From Gammaproteobacteria bacterium (lineage in GTDB: Bacteria > Pseudomonadota > Gammaproteobacteria > Pseudomonadales > Azotimanducaceae), in NCBI GenBank assembly GCA_026707735.1, contig JAPOWH010000019.1, positions 62,001 through 126,000 on the forward strand: a stretch of 64,000 nucleotides of DNA, given 5' to 3'. A program made the position numbers and the translations under genes. This document shows positions 18,638 through 26,836 of this stretch, in pieces (the first letter of the stretch is position 1; each line of letters starts with the position of its first letter). The notes under the pieces are model-generated. The model made no database searches. It was not told where the DNA came from and saw only the letters and a program-made list of their open reading frames with translations.

Positions 18638-21310
18638 TTAGAAGAAAGATGGTCGCCAGTAGATCTGCACCCCAATCTCCCTTTCATCGGTCAGCCAGCC
18701 AGAATTAAACGCGAACTCCATGACTCCGACCTCGTTGAGGATGTTCTGCACGAACCCTATGACCGTCCATTCGGAGTCAGGCGATTCCCAGGTAACTCGC
18801 GCATCCCAACGAGAGTAAGCGGGAAGCAGCTGATAGGCCAAATTGCCGACGTCGGGCCAACGGTCTCCCGTGTAGCTCCAAGTCGATGCAAGAACCAAGG
18901 ATCCCCGGTCCTGCAGTTCCATGAAATAAAACCCGGAGATCGAAGCCTTATGGTTGGGTTGCTGAGGCAGCTGGTTGCCCGTATTGTCCCGAGGTTGGTT
19001 TACTTGCGTTGTTATTGTCTGACCCGTTGCTAGATCTAGGTACGTGTGTTCGATGGTTCCAAGTTCCGTCGCAGCGTCGCGATCAACCCAGAAGATCGAT
19101 TGGTGGAAGCCAATGGAGGAATCCAGGTAGTTGTAGTAGCCAGATATTCTCCAATCAGGACCTGCCAAGGACGCCTCGAACTCCATCCCCCAAATTTCGG
19201 TCCCGTCGATGTTCTGTGTGTATTCCTTGAAAGGAAATGCCTCCGTCCCAACTCGTTCGTCAGGCACCCAATTCAACGCGTTGAAGTGAAAGTCGTCGTA
19301 GTCCTGAAAATACGCACCTGCCATAAGTACAAGCCTGTCTTCGAAGAACTTGCCCTTGGCGCCGACTTCGAAATTCACCAACGTCTCCGCATCGAAGTTC
19401 GGTGGGACGACGTTGTTCGCCAAGTCCTCGGCAGAGGTGCCGCCCGAAAGAGGATTGAAGCCACCAGCTCGATAGCCTTGTGAAATGCGTCCGTAATACA
19501 TCCGTGAGTCATCCGGCATCCATTCAATGCTGACGTGTCCGACGGTGGCTCCCCAGCTGTCGCCTCGCGGAGGGTTCTGCGATTCGTAGATTATTGGAAC
19601 GCCAAGGATGCTGGTCAACGTCTTGAATCCATTGAATCCCGATAGCTCCTTATCGTCCTCTGTCCAGCGCAACCCCCCACCAATGCGCCATTCATCGGAA
19701 ATGACGTAGTCCGCGGACAGGAATGCAGCAAATGTCGAGCTTGTAGCGCCACTTGACGATCCAAACTTGTAAAGGTGATTGTCGCCCTCGGGACAAGCCG
19801 TGAAGTTTTCCGGATTCCGTCCCAACAGTCCCCATACCAGCGTTTGCAGGAACTCATCGCAAGTTGCGAAGTCGGGTTGGCCATCTTCGTCACGGTCCAC
19901 TGATTGCACCGCAACATCGGCATCGGTGTACATGAGCGGATTCGCGAAGTTGTTGCCGGAATTCGTCCATGACGCCTCGTTCTCATATGCGTAGATGCCG
20001 CCGATGAAGTTCAGCGGACCGTCAAAGCTTGTAAAAACCTGAACCTCGTGCGAGGATTCGTCGTGATTCCATATGTAGGCTGTTTGACTGTCATTGAAGC
20101 TCACCGACTGGCAAGTGGCCATGTCGTAGTTCTCGAGACAGTCTGCGGGAATTGTCGGATCTGCGGAACTCGCTACCCTGTCGGTTCCATCGCCGTCGTT
20201 TGTTTCGAACGTGTCTGTTATGTTGGCGCCAAAGGTATAGCGGATGCTGTAGTCGTCATTAATCTGATAGTCGACGTTGAACGCGAATCGGTCCAGTTGA
20301 TTGTCCTTTGTGTTCTCGCGATTGCTCAAGACCTTGTTCTGCAAGTCATCGCAAATTCCGCCGAAATCCCTGAACTGACCAGGAGGACAATTGGATATGG
20401 AGGGAATCGGAGTCTCGTACAGATACCAAGCATTGGGTGTACCCCAATCACCCGTTGGGCTTTCGCGGTCCGCCTCTGTGAATCGTATGCTCGCACGTGC
20501 GCGACCTTTGTCAATTGTCCGCTGATAGCGTAGGTTCACGTCAAGATCATCTTGTCGGAATCGGATAGCTGGAGCGATATTGAACTCGTCAGGGGCGTCG
20601 AAGTCTTCGGCAATCCCCACGTTTTCCTGCAGACCGTCCCCGGTAAAGTAACTTCCGTTAATGCGAAAGCTCCATTGGTCATTGATCGGTCCGCCAAAGG
20701 CTGCGTTGTAGCGCTGGCTGAACTGATCCGTGAACTCGGTGAGCAGCTTGAAGTCCCATTCGTTTGTAGGCCTCCTGTTGATGAAGCTAACGGACCCCGC
20801 TATGGAATTTCTTCCGTGCAGCGTTCCCTGTGGTCCACGCCCCACTTCAACTCTCTCGATATCGAACATGTTTGGGGCAATGCCATAAATGTTCACGGTA
20901 TACACGCCGTCCACGTAAAAGGCCACAGCTAGGTCGTCGTGGTGTTGCACTGCCTTTTGAGTTCCGATTCCTCTAATCGCAATGCCGTTTCCTTCCGAAT
21001 CGTAGGCAAACTGCAGTCCGGGAACGAGCTGTTCCAAATCTCGTTCGTTCGTAACGCCAAGCTCCTCGAGCAGCCGCTCGCTGAACGCCGACATCGTCAG
21101 CGGAACATCAAGAATGCTCTCTTCGCGCTTCTCCGCAGTAACGACAATTTCGTCCATGCGGACATTCTCGTCTTCTTCCTCGGAGTCCTGGGTCGCTTGA
21201 GCAACCAGGTTTCCACCGCACATGACAAGGCCTGTCGCCATCAAACCAGCAAGAAATTCCCGCCAGCGAGTTGGTGAGCAACGCGACGTTCTCTTATGTC
21301 GCAAATTCAT
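18638..21310 (-). CDS. TonB-dependent receptor
   Basis: An 890-residue outer-membrane receptor. The N-terminus has an extended signal peptide (about residues 15-39, GLMATGLVMCGGNLVAQA), an acidic stretch and the TonB box MDEIVVTAEKREESI. The plug domain shows DVPLTMSAFS, YDSEGNGIAIRGIGTQ and VEVGRGPQGTLHGRNSIAGS. The barrel ends in a strand with terminal Phe (YWRPSFF). This subtype, with VVTAEKR and LHGRNS, is abundant in sphingomonads and marine gammaproteobacteria, and its ligands are mostly unknown. The start at 21310 has GGGAG upstream at good spacing. It has its own terminator. A hairpin (21329-21346) falls in its probable leader. It is divergent from the CRTAC1-TPR pair. Confidence 0.93.
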   Translation of the reverse strand: MNLRHKRTSRCSPTRWREFLAGLMATGLVMCGGNLVAQATQDSEEEDENVRMDEIVVTAEKREESILDVPLTMSAFSERLLEELGVTNERDLEQLVPGLQFAYDSEGNGIAIRGIGTQKAVQHHDDLAVAFYVDGVYTVNIYGIAPNMFDIERVEVGRGPQGTLHGRNSIAGSVSFINRRPTNEWDFKLLTEFTDQFSQRYNAAFGGPINDQWSFRINGSYFTGDGLQENVGIAEDFDAPDEFNIAPAIRFRQDDLDVNLRYQRTIDKGRARASIRFTEADRESPTGDWGTPNAWYLYETPIPSISNCPPGQFRDFGGICDDLQNKVLSNRENTKDNQLDRFAFNVDYQINDDYSIRYTFGANITDTFETNDGDGTDRVASSADPTIPADCLENYDMATCQSVSFNDSQTAYIWNHDESSHEVQVFTSFDGPLNFIGGIYAYENEASWTNSGNNFANPLMYTDADVAVQSVDRDEDGQPDFATCDEFLQTLVWGLLGRNPENFTACPEGDNHLYKFGSSSGATSSTFAAFLSADYVISDEWRIGGGLRWTEDDKELSGFNGFKTLTSILGVPIIYESQNPPRGDSWGATVGHVSIEWMPDDSRMYYGRISQGYRAGGFNPLSGGTSAEDLANNVVPPNFDAETLVNFEVGAKGKFFEDRLVLMAGAYFQDYDDFHFNALNWVPDERVGTEAFPFKEYTQNIDGTEIWGMEFEASLAGPDWRISGYYNYLDSSIGFHQSIFWVDRDAATELGTIEHTYLDLATGQTITTQVNQPRDNTGNQLPQQPNHKASISGFYFMELQDRGSLVLASTWSYTGDRWPDVGNLAYQLLPAYSRWDARVTWESPDSEWTVIGFVQNILNEVGVMEFAFNSGWLTDEREIGVQIYWRPSFF

Positions 21311-21663
21311 AGGTGATTTCTCCCAAAGTGCATTGTTTTCAATGCAAACTTCCTTGGATTCTATATCAAATCAAACGTTTGTAAACGCGCACGAGAGCCT
21401 TGATCAGAACAACGCCCAACTAACTTTTGATCGTGAACTGCATTCGTCCCGAAAAAATTTCGTTCGGCTAGTCTCGTCTCGTAGGCCGTAGCCGGAAAGT
21501 AAGGGAACGTCAATTAACAGCTGATTCCGGTTTCCAAGTAACGAAGCCGATCCGCAAGACTCCACTTCAACACCTGCAGATCTTGAAGGGCGGTCTAACC
21601 CAGATATTATGATCTTGCATCAGTCATCCCCTCGCCTTCAGCATTGCCTAGATTCGCCATCAA
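21311..21663. promoter_or_regulatory. Divergent intergenic region with inverted repeat in the receptor leader
   Basis: This 353-bp spacer separates the divergent TonB receptor and CRTAC1 genes and should hold both promoters. TGCATTG (21329-21335) and CAATGCA (21340-21346) form a perfect 7-bp inverted repeat around TTTT, 19 bases before the receptor start codon. A second short palindrome, CGAAA-AAA-TTTCG, is at 21450-21462. No convincing -35/-10 pair was identified and no gene was seen. Confidence 0.4.
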
Positions 21664-23385
21664 ATGTACGTACCGTTCAGAAACGTCGTTGATGCAAGAT
21701 TGGCAATCGTGCTGACGGCAATGGCGACAAGCATTCCATTGATTGCCGAGCTCGAAGAGACGGGCCAGAGATCGCCGCTATTCAACGAAATCTCGGCATC
21801 CGTTGGGCTAAACTTCGTACACTCCTCCGGCATACAGGGAAACTACCAATTTCCCGAAATCATGGGTTCCGGAGCCGCAGTGTTCGACTATGACAACGAT
21901 GGTCTACTCGATATCTACTTGATCAACAGCGGCAATCTCGACAAGAGCTCCCCACAAAGCGCCAATCGCCTGTTCCGGCAACTGGCCGACGGACGGTTTG
22001 TTGATACAACCGAGTCATCTGGTTTGGGGGATACAGGCTATGGCATGGGGGTTGCGGTCGGCGATGCAGACAACGATGGAAGGCTCGACATCTACGTTAC
22101 CAATCTCACACAAGATCGACTGTTTCGCAACTTGGGAGACGGACGCTTTCAGGATGTCACCGCACAGTCAGGCATAGCAGTCACGGACTGGTCGACATCG
22201 GCGACGTTTTGTGATGTCAACGCTGACGGATTGTTGGATCTATATGTCGGTACTTACGTAGTTGATGATGCCGCCCGCGAATGCCGAACCGCTGCTGGTG
22301 AACCAGATTACTGCGCTCCCAATGTCTTCGATGCCGTTCCAGATCGGCTGTTCCTGAACCAAGGAGGGTTCAAATTCACGGAAGCAGCTCTCGGAAATTC
22401 CCACGCATCTAAGAGGAATCGGGCTTTGGGAGTGATGTGTGCCGACTTCAACGACGATACTCATCCCGACGTTTTTGTCGCCAATGATGGAGAAAGAAAC
22501 TTCCTGTGGATAAACGACGGGAATGGCAAATTCATTGACAACGGAATAGCAATGGGTGTCGCCGTGAACATGTTCGGCGAATCCGAAGCAAGCATGGGCG
22601 TGGACATTGCCGATCTAAATCTTGACGGTCGCATGGACATCTTCGTGACTCATCTCGACGGTGAAACTGACACTGTATATCTCTCAGAGGGAAATCAATT
22701 TCTGGACTCCACGGCAGAGATTGGTATTTCGCTCCCAACCCTAAAGGACTCAGCCTTCGGTACTGCGTTTGCCGACGTCGACCACGATGGGAACTTGGAC
22801 TTGCTGATTGTGAATGGAAACGTTCGAAAATCAAAGCGAACCCAAACGAATTCCTGGTCCGGCATGACCCCGATACTAGCCACATTCCACCGCGACTACG
22901 CTGGAACCAACCGATTATTGCTTGGCGCAGATGACCGGCGATTCCTTGAGGCCGACAACGAGATTTTGGCAATCGAAGACTCAACTAGAGTGAGCCGAGG
23001 CCTAGTCTCGGCAGACATCGACGGCGACGGCGATCTCGATGTACTCGTCACCAACTCCAATAGTTCCGTGCAACTCTATCGCAACGAGCTTGACAGTCCT
23101 CGACACTGGGTAAAGTTTCGTGTGCTGGATCCGGCGACCAATAGGGATGCGCTGGGTGCTGTAGTCGAGGTGGATTTGGGAACTCGCGCCATCGTGCGAC
23201 CGGTTGTCCACACTAGAGGGTACCTTTCGAGTCAGGATGCCACCGTCCACTTCGGCTTGGGCGATCTCCGAGTCATTGACAATGTCCGGGTGCACTGGCA
23301 TGACGGCACAACCGAAGACTTTGGTCGCATCGAGTCGAACAAAGTCCACATTCTGAGCAAGACGACAAGCAGGTCTGAAAACTGA
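21664..23385 (+). CDS. CRTAC1-family protein (FG-GAP/VCBS repeats, ASPIC/UnbV domain)
   Basis: A 573-residue secreted protein. After a hydrophobic N-terminus (LAIVLTAMATSIPLIA) it has the opening block SASVGLNFVHSSGIQG. Then come at least six calcium-binding-type repeats: FDYDNDGLLDIY, VGDADNDGRLDIY, FCDVNADGLLDLY, ADLNLDGRMDIF, ADVDHDGNLDLL and ADIDGDGDLDVL. These blades fold into an integrin-like beta-propeller. The C-terminal ASPIC/UnbV domain is seen in GAVVEVDLGTRAIV through VRVHWHDGTTEDF. The family resembles vertebrate cartilage acidic protein 1 and is common in marine bacteria, but its function is not settled. The next gene, a TPR protein, begins at or just after its stop, so the two are almost surely one operon. 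Confidence 0.92.
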   Translation: MYVPFRNVVDARLAIVLTAMATSIPLIAELEETGQRSPLFNEISASVGLNFVHSSGIQGNYQFPEIMGSGAAVFDYDNDGLLDIYLINSGNLDKSSPQSANRLFRQLADGRFVDTTESSGLGDTGYGMGVAVGDADNDGRLDIYVTNLTQDRLFRNLGDGRFQDVTAQSGIAVTDWSTSATFCDVNADGLLDLYVGTYVVDDAARECRTAAGEPDYCAPNVFDAVPDRLFLNQGGFKFTEAALGNSHASKRNRALGVMCADFNDDTHPDVFVANDGERNFLWINDGNGKFIDNGIAMGVAVNMFGESEASMGVDIADLNLDGRMDIFVTHLDGETDTVYLSEGNQFLDSTAEIGISLPTLKDSAFGTAFADVDHDGNLDLLIVNGNVRKSKRTQTNSWSGMTPILATFHRDYAGTNRLLLGADDRRFLEADNEILAIEDSTRVSRGLVSADIDGDGDLDVLVTNSNSSVQLYRNELDSPRHWVKFRVLDPATNRDALGAVVEVDLGTRAIVRPVVHTRGYLSSQDATVHFGLGDLRVIDNVRVHWHDGTTEDFGRIESNKVHILSKTTSRSEN

Positions 23386-23405
23386 ATTTTCTATCGCTAA
23401 TACTG

Positions 23406-24764
23406 TTGCTCGCATTAGCAGTCCATGCGGCGCCTGTCTCCAGTGAAACTCGATCCGAAGACTATGCTGGTTTTGAGCTGCCTGTCGCCGTGGCAGTGGC
23501 CAATGCCACACGTAGAGTAAGCGAGAATCCAGAGAATCCTGACAATTGGGGGCATCTGGGCAAGCTGTTACACGCCCACGAAATACTTGACCGAGCCGTT
23601 TCGGCCTACGACAAAGCGTTTGAACTGCAACCCGAAAATCTCTCCTGGCGCTACTTGTCAGCTATAGCCATGCAAGTCAAAGAACCTAGACAAGCCATTG
23701 AACGAATGCAGGAGTGTATTCAGCATGAGCTTGACCGGCCTTTTGTTCATCTCCGGCTAGCTATAGAGCTGGAGCGCGCGGGAGAGCTCGACGTCGCCAG
23801 GATGCATTACACGTCGGCGCTGCAGTCCGATTCTAGGTCGGTGCACGCTCTGGTTGGACTGTCGAGACTCGACTTGCGCGCGAACCTATGGGATTCTGCC
23901 GTTGCAAGATTGGAAAGAGCTAGAGCGATCGCCCCAACGCATGGACCCCTCTATCCATTGCTGGTCCAGGTCTACAGAAAATTGAATCGAAAGGACGACT
24001 CGCGAATCGCTGAGATATCGACTTACACCTACACCCAGGCTTTACCTGTTCCCGATCCAATTCTCGCTGAAGTCGAATCGCTGGGAGTTAGCTCCAATGC
24101 ACTTTCAACCCGGGGCCTCAAGTTTGCCTCTCAGGGCCGGGTGCAGGAAGCCGAAGAAATATTCCGGCGTGTGCTCGAATTGCGCCAAGGCCAGGTGCGC
24201 GACGCAATCAATCTAGGCGTCACTCTCGCTAGGCAAGGCCGGCTCAGCGAAGCAATTGAAGTGTTCACTCAGGCGCGAGGAGAAGCACCCGACCATGCCG
24301 GATTGTTGACCAATCTAGGACAAGCTTTGGCTGAGAACGGCTCGCCGTTCGAAGCCCGGACTGTGCTTGAACGTGCAATACACCTGAACCCGCATCAGCC
24401 TAAAGCGTTATTCAACATGGCAAACTTGCACATTCAGGAGAGACGTTTCGCAGAAGCAATTCCTTTGCTCGTGAAAGCTCTCGACGCAAACCCTGGCATG
24501 TTGCAAGCGCGCTACAACCTCGGTAACGCCTATGCAGCGGTCGGCAAGATCGACAATGCAATCCAAGAATGGGAACTGCTAGCCAAATTGAGGCCTAGGG
24601 ACGCCAACGTCTTGTTTCTCCTTGGATCGGCTTACGTTCAAAAGCAACAACTTGACGAAGCTGTGGATCGCTTCTCGAAGGGGCGTGACGCCCATCCCAA
24701 GGATGGGAGATTTCAACGGGCTCTAAATGCGTTGAGCCGGGAGGGCAAGCCTGCAGGCGGTTAG
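23406..24764 (+). CDS. Secreted tetratricopeptide-repeat protein paired with CRTAC1 gene
   Basis: A 452-residue helical protein made of TPR units. Clear repeats include WGHLGKLLHAHEILDRAVSA, AEEIFRRVLELRQGQVRDAI, LGVTLARQGRLSEAIEVFTQ, LGQALAENGSPFEARTVLER, LFNMANLHIQERRFAEAIP and YNLGNAYAAVGKIDNAIQEW. It probably acts as a protein-binding scaffold in the periplasm. The first ordinary start is a TTG at 23406, but this cuts the signal peptide short. The frame is open back to 23379 and a CTG at 23382 would give (M)NFLSLILLLALAVHA, a full signal core, overlapping the stop of the CRTAC1 gene by four bases. Which start is used is unresolved. TPR partners of CRTAC1 genes are frequent, which supports a joint role. 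Confidence 0.85.
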   Translation: MLALAVHAAPVSSETRSEDYAGFELPVAVAVANATRRVSENPENPDNWGHLGKLLHAHEILDRAVSAYDKAFELQPENLSWRYLSAIAMQVKEPRQAIERMQECIQHELDRPFVHLRLAIELERAGELDVARMHYTSALQSDSRSVHALVGLSRLDLRANLWDSAVARLERARAIAPTHGPLYPLLVQVYRKLNRKDDSRIAEISTYTYTQALPVPDPILAEVESLGVSSNALSTRGLKFASQGRVQEAEEIFRRVLELRQGQVRDAINLGVTLARQGRLSEAIEVFTQARGEAPDHAGLLTNLGQALAENGSPFEARTVLERAIHLNPHQPKALFNMANLHIQERRFAEAIPLLVKALDANPGMLQARYNLGNAYAAVGKIDNAIQEWELLAKLRPRDANVLFLLGSAYVQKQQLDEAVDRFSKGRDAHPKDGRFQRALNALSREGKPAGG

Positions 24765-24836
24765 GGAATCTTGGGTCTGGTCCTAACTCCTCGTAGTCCG
24801 CGCTAGCTTCATGCATAGACCATGCAGCGGTCCTGG

Positions 24837-26828
24837 CTACTGCGCGGTTCGCGTCTGAAGTTCAACAAATTGTCGGTAGGGACTGTTGGGTTTGGCCATC
24901 AATTCGTCGTGGCTTCCCACATCGAGCACTCTTCCACCGTCCAGAAACACGATTTTGTCCGCCTCCTGAATAGTGGACAATCTATGGGCGACGATCACTA
25001 CAAGCTTGTCCTTTCGAATCGAACGCAACGAATCCACAAGAGCTTGTTCAGTTTGCGGGTCGAGAGCAGCTGTAGGTTCGTCAAGAATGATTACTGGTGT
25101 ATTGCGGAGCAGTCCGCGAGCAATGCACAGCCTCTGTTTCTGACCGACCGAAAGAGTGTCGCCAGAACGTCCCAGGACCGTGTCCAATCCCTGTGGCATG
25201 GAGTCCACAAACTGCAACGCGCTCGCCACACGAAGCGCTTCTCGCATGTCGCCCTCTGTTGCTGAGGAATTGACCAAGGACAAATTTGAACGAATGGACT
25301 CGGAAAGCAACATGTGCTCTTGAAACACATAGGCTACTTTCTCGCGAATGGATTCGACATCTATCTCGGCAATGTTCTTGCCATCGAAGAGAACCTTTCC
25401 CGATGTAGGACGAACAAATGCCGGAATCAGGTAGGCGAGCGTTGTCTTGCCAGCTCCTGTGGGACCAACGATTGCAACCATTTCCCCCTTGTTGAAGCGT
25501 AATTCAACCTGTTCCAGTGCTTGTCGTCCGTCCGGATAGACAAACGAAACGTTCTCCAATTCGATGGAGTTACGAAAGTCCGCGGAACGAACTGAGCTTC
25601 GATGTTCACTCTCCATTTCAATGAAGAAATTCACTCTTCGGACAGCAGCGGCGTTCGCCTGCATGTCGATCCAAAACCTGGACAACGCCAGGGTCGTACC
25701 TCCAAGTTGCCCCCATATCGTAAAAAGCACCGTCCAATCGCCCGGAGTTAGGCTTCCTTCAATGATGTCGTTCGATATCCAGACCGCCACGCCTATGGTT
25801 GTCAGCCAATATGCGGCCTGCACGGAAAAATTGACGATGATCGCGATGATTTTCGTTACTCGATACCTGCGGAACGACTCCTTGCTCTGCGACGCGAACC
25901 GATCACGCTCCCGGCTCATTGCTCCCAGGCTCTGTACCGCCGCAATGTTGCTCAGGCTCTCCTCCATCGCATTTGTCGTTGCTGTTCCCGAAGCGCGACT
26001 GTTTTGCTGGACCCTTCTTGTGATGGCCGAGAACGGCACGGTCACTGTCAACCCAATTGGGACTAGAAGGGTGGCTAACCAAACCAATTCGGGCGCTACA
26101 TTGCCGTAGATGTAAAGCAAAAACCAAAGTTGTATCGTCGCTCCCACAACAAGGAACAAGGGCTCCAACGTTAGCTGGTAGCTCAGCCCTGGCAGCATGG
26201 GAGCGTCATACATGACACGATAGATTGCATCCCCGATCCTGTGGTCATCTAAGGTGGTCATAGGGAGACGCGCCATTTGCTGGAACGCCTTTGTCCGAAG
26301 TGCGTTGGTAATCCGTTGCGACAAACGTACCTGCACCATCAAGTCCAGAAAACCCACAACACCTGACGAATCGCTGCCCCCTTGGTTCATTGCGTTTTCA
26401 GCTTGTGTCGCGCTATCCTCGCCCTGAGCGACTTGCTGCCAAGAACCTCGACCAAATCCCCAGACAAACAGCAAGAAAACAAAGATGGCGATCAGCACGG
26501 CGAGAATTTCGAGTGGTGAAGAGTTGCCTAATGCATCGACGATCGGTTGTACTTGTGGGAGCGTTTTCACTTCGGAATAGGTGAATGGCTTTTGCAACAG
26601 CACTTGATCAGTAAAGATCTTCATCAGCCAAGGTATGTAGAGACCTGGGACAAGTGCCAGCAAAGACAAGCAGATCTTCGCAATAAAGAGCTTTTGCTCG
26701 GCAAAAAGGAACCGAATGGAACCGAGCATGATGCCTACAACCTGCAGGAAACCAATTTTCGGCGACGTGTCGATCCGGTCATCGAACGTGGCGTCGCGAC
26801 GACCACTCAATTGCTGACTGTCAGACAT
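24837..26828 (-). CDS. ABC exporter half-transporter (permease fused to ATPase), subunit 2
   Basis: A 663-residue type IV ABC half-transporter: six membrane helices in the N-terminal 390 residues and one nucleotide-binding domain. The ATPase shows Walker A GPTGAGKTT, signature LSVGQKQR, Walker B VIILDEPT with catalytic Glu, and H-loop VAHRLST, so the site looks active. An unusual polar insert (about residues 130-160, rich in Gln, Ser, Asn and Asp) follows the second helix. The gene begins 8 bp after the stop of the other half-transporter, so the two are an operon and likely a heterodimer. Exporters of this group carry lipids, peptides or drugs; the cargo is unknown. Confidence 0.92.
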   Translation of the reverse strand: MSDSQQLSGRRDATFDDRIDTSPKIGFLQVVGIMLGSIRFLFAEQKLFIAKICLSLLALVPGLYIPWLMKIFTDQVLLQKPFTYSEVKTLPQVQPIVDALGNSSPLEILAVLIAIFVFLLFVWGFGRGSWQQVAQGEDSATQAENAMNQGGSDSSGVVGFLDLMVQVRLSQRITNALRTKAFQQMARLPMTTLDDHRIGDAIYRVMYDAPMLPGLSYQLTLEPLFLVVGATIQLWFLLYIYGNVAPELVWLATLLVPIGLTVTVPFSAITRRVQQNSRASGTATTNAMEESLSNIAAVQSLGAMSRERDRFASQSKESFRRYRVTKIIAIIVNFSVQAAYWLTTIGVAVWISNDIIEGSLTPGDWTVLFTIWGQLGGTTLALSRFWIDMQANAAAVRRVNFFIEMESEHRSSVRSADFRNSIELENVSFVYPDGRQALEQVELRFNKGEMVAIVGPTGAGKTTLAYLIPAFVRPTSGKVLFDGKNIAEIDVESIREKVAYVFQEHMLLSESIRSNLSLVNSSATEGDMREALRVASALQFVDSMPQGLDTVLGRSGDTLSVGQKQRLCIARGLLRNTPVIILDEPTAALDPQTEQALVDSLRSIRKDKLVVIVAHRLSTIQEADKIVFLDGGRVLDVGSHDELMAKPNSPYRQFVELQTRTAQ

Positions 26829-26836
26829 GGTTGGAC

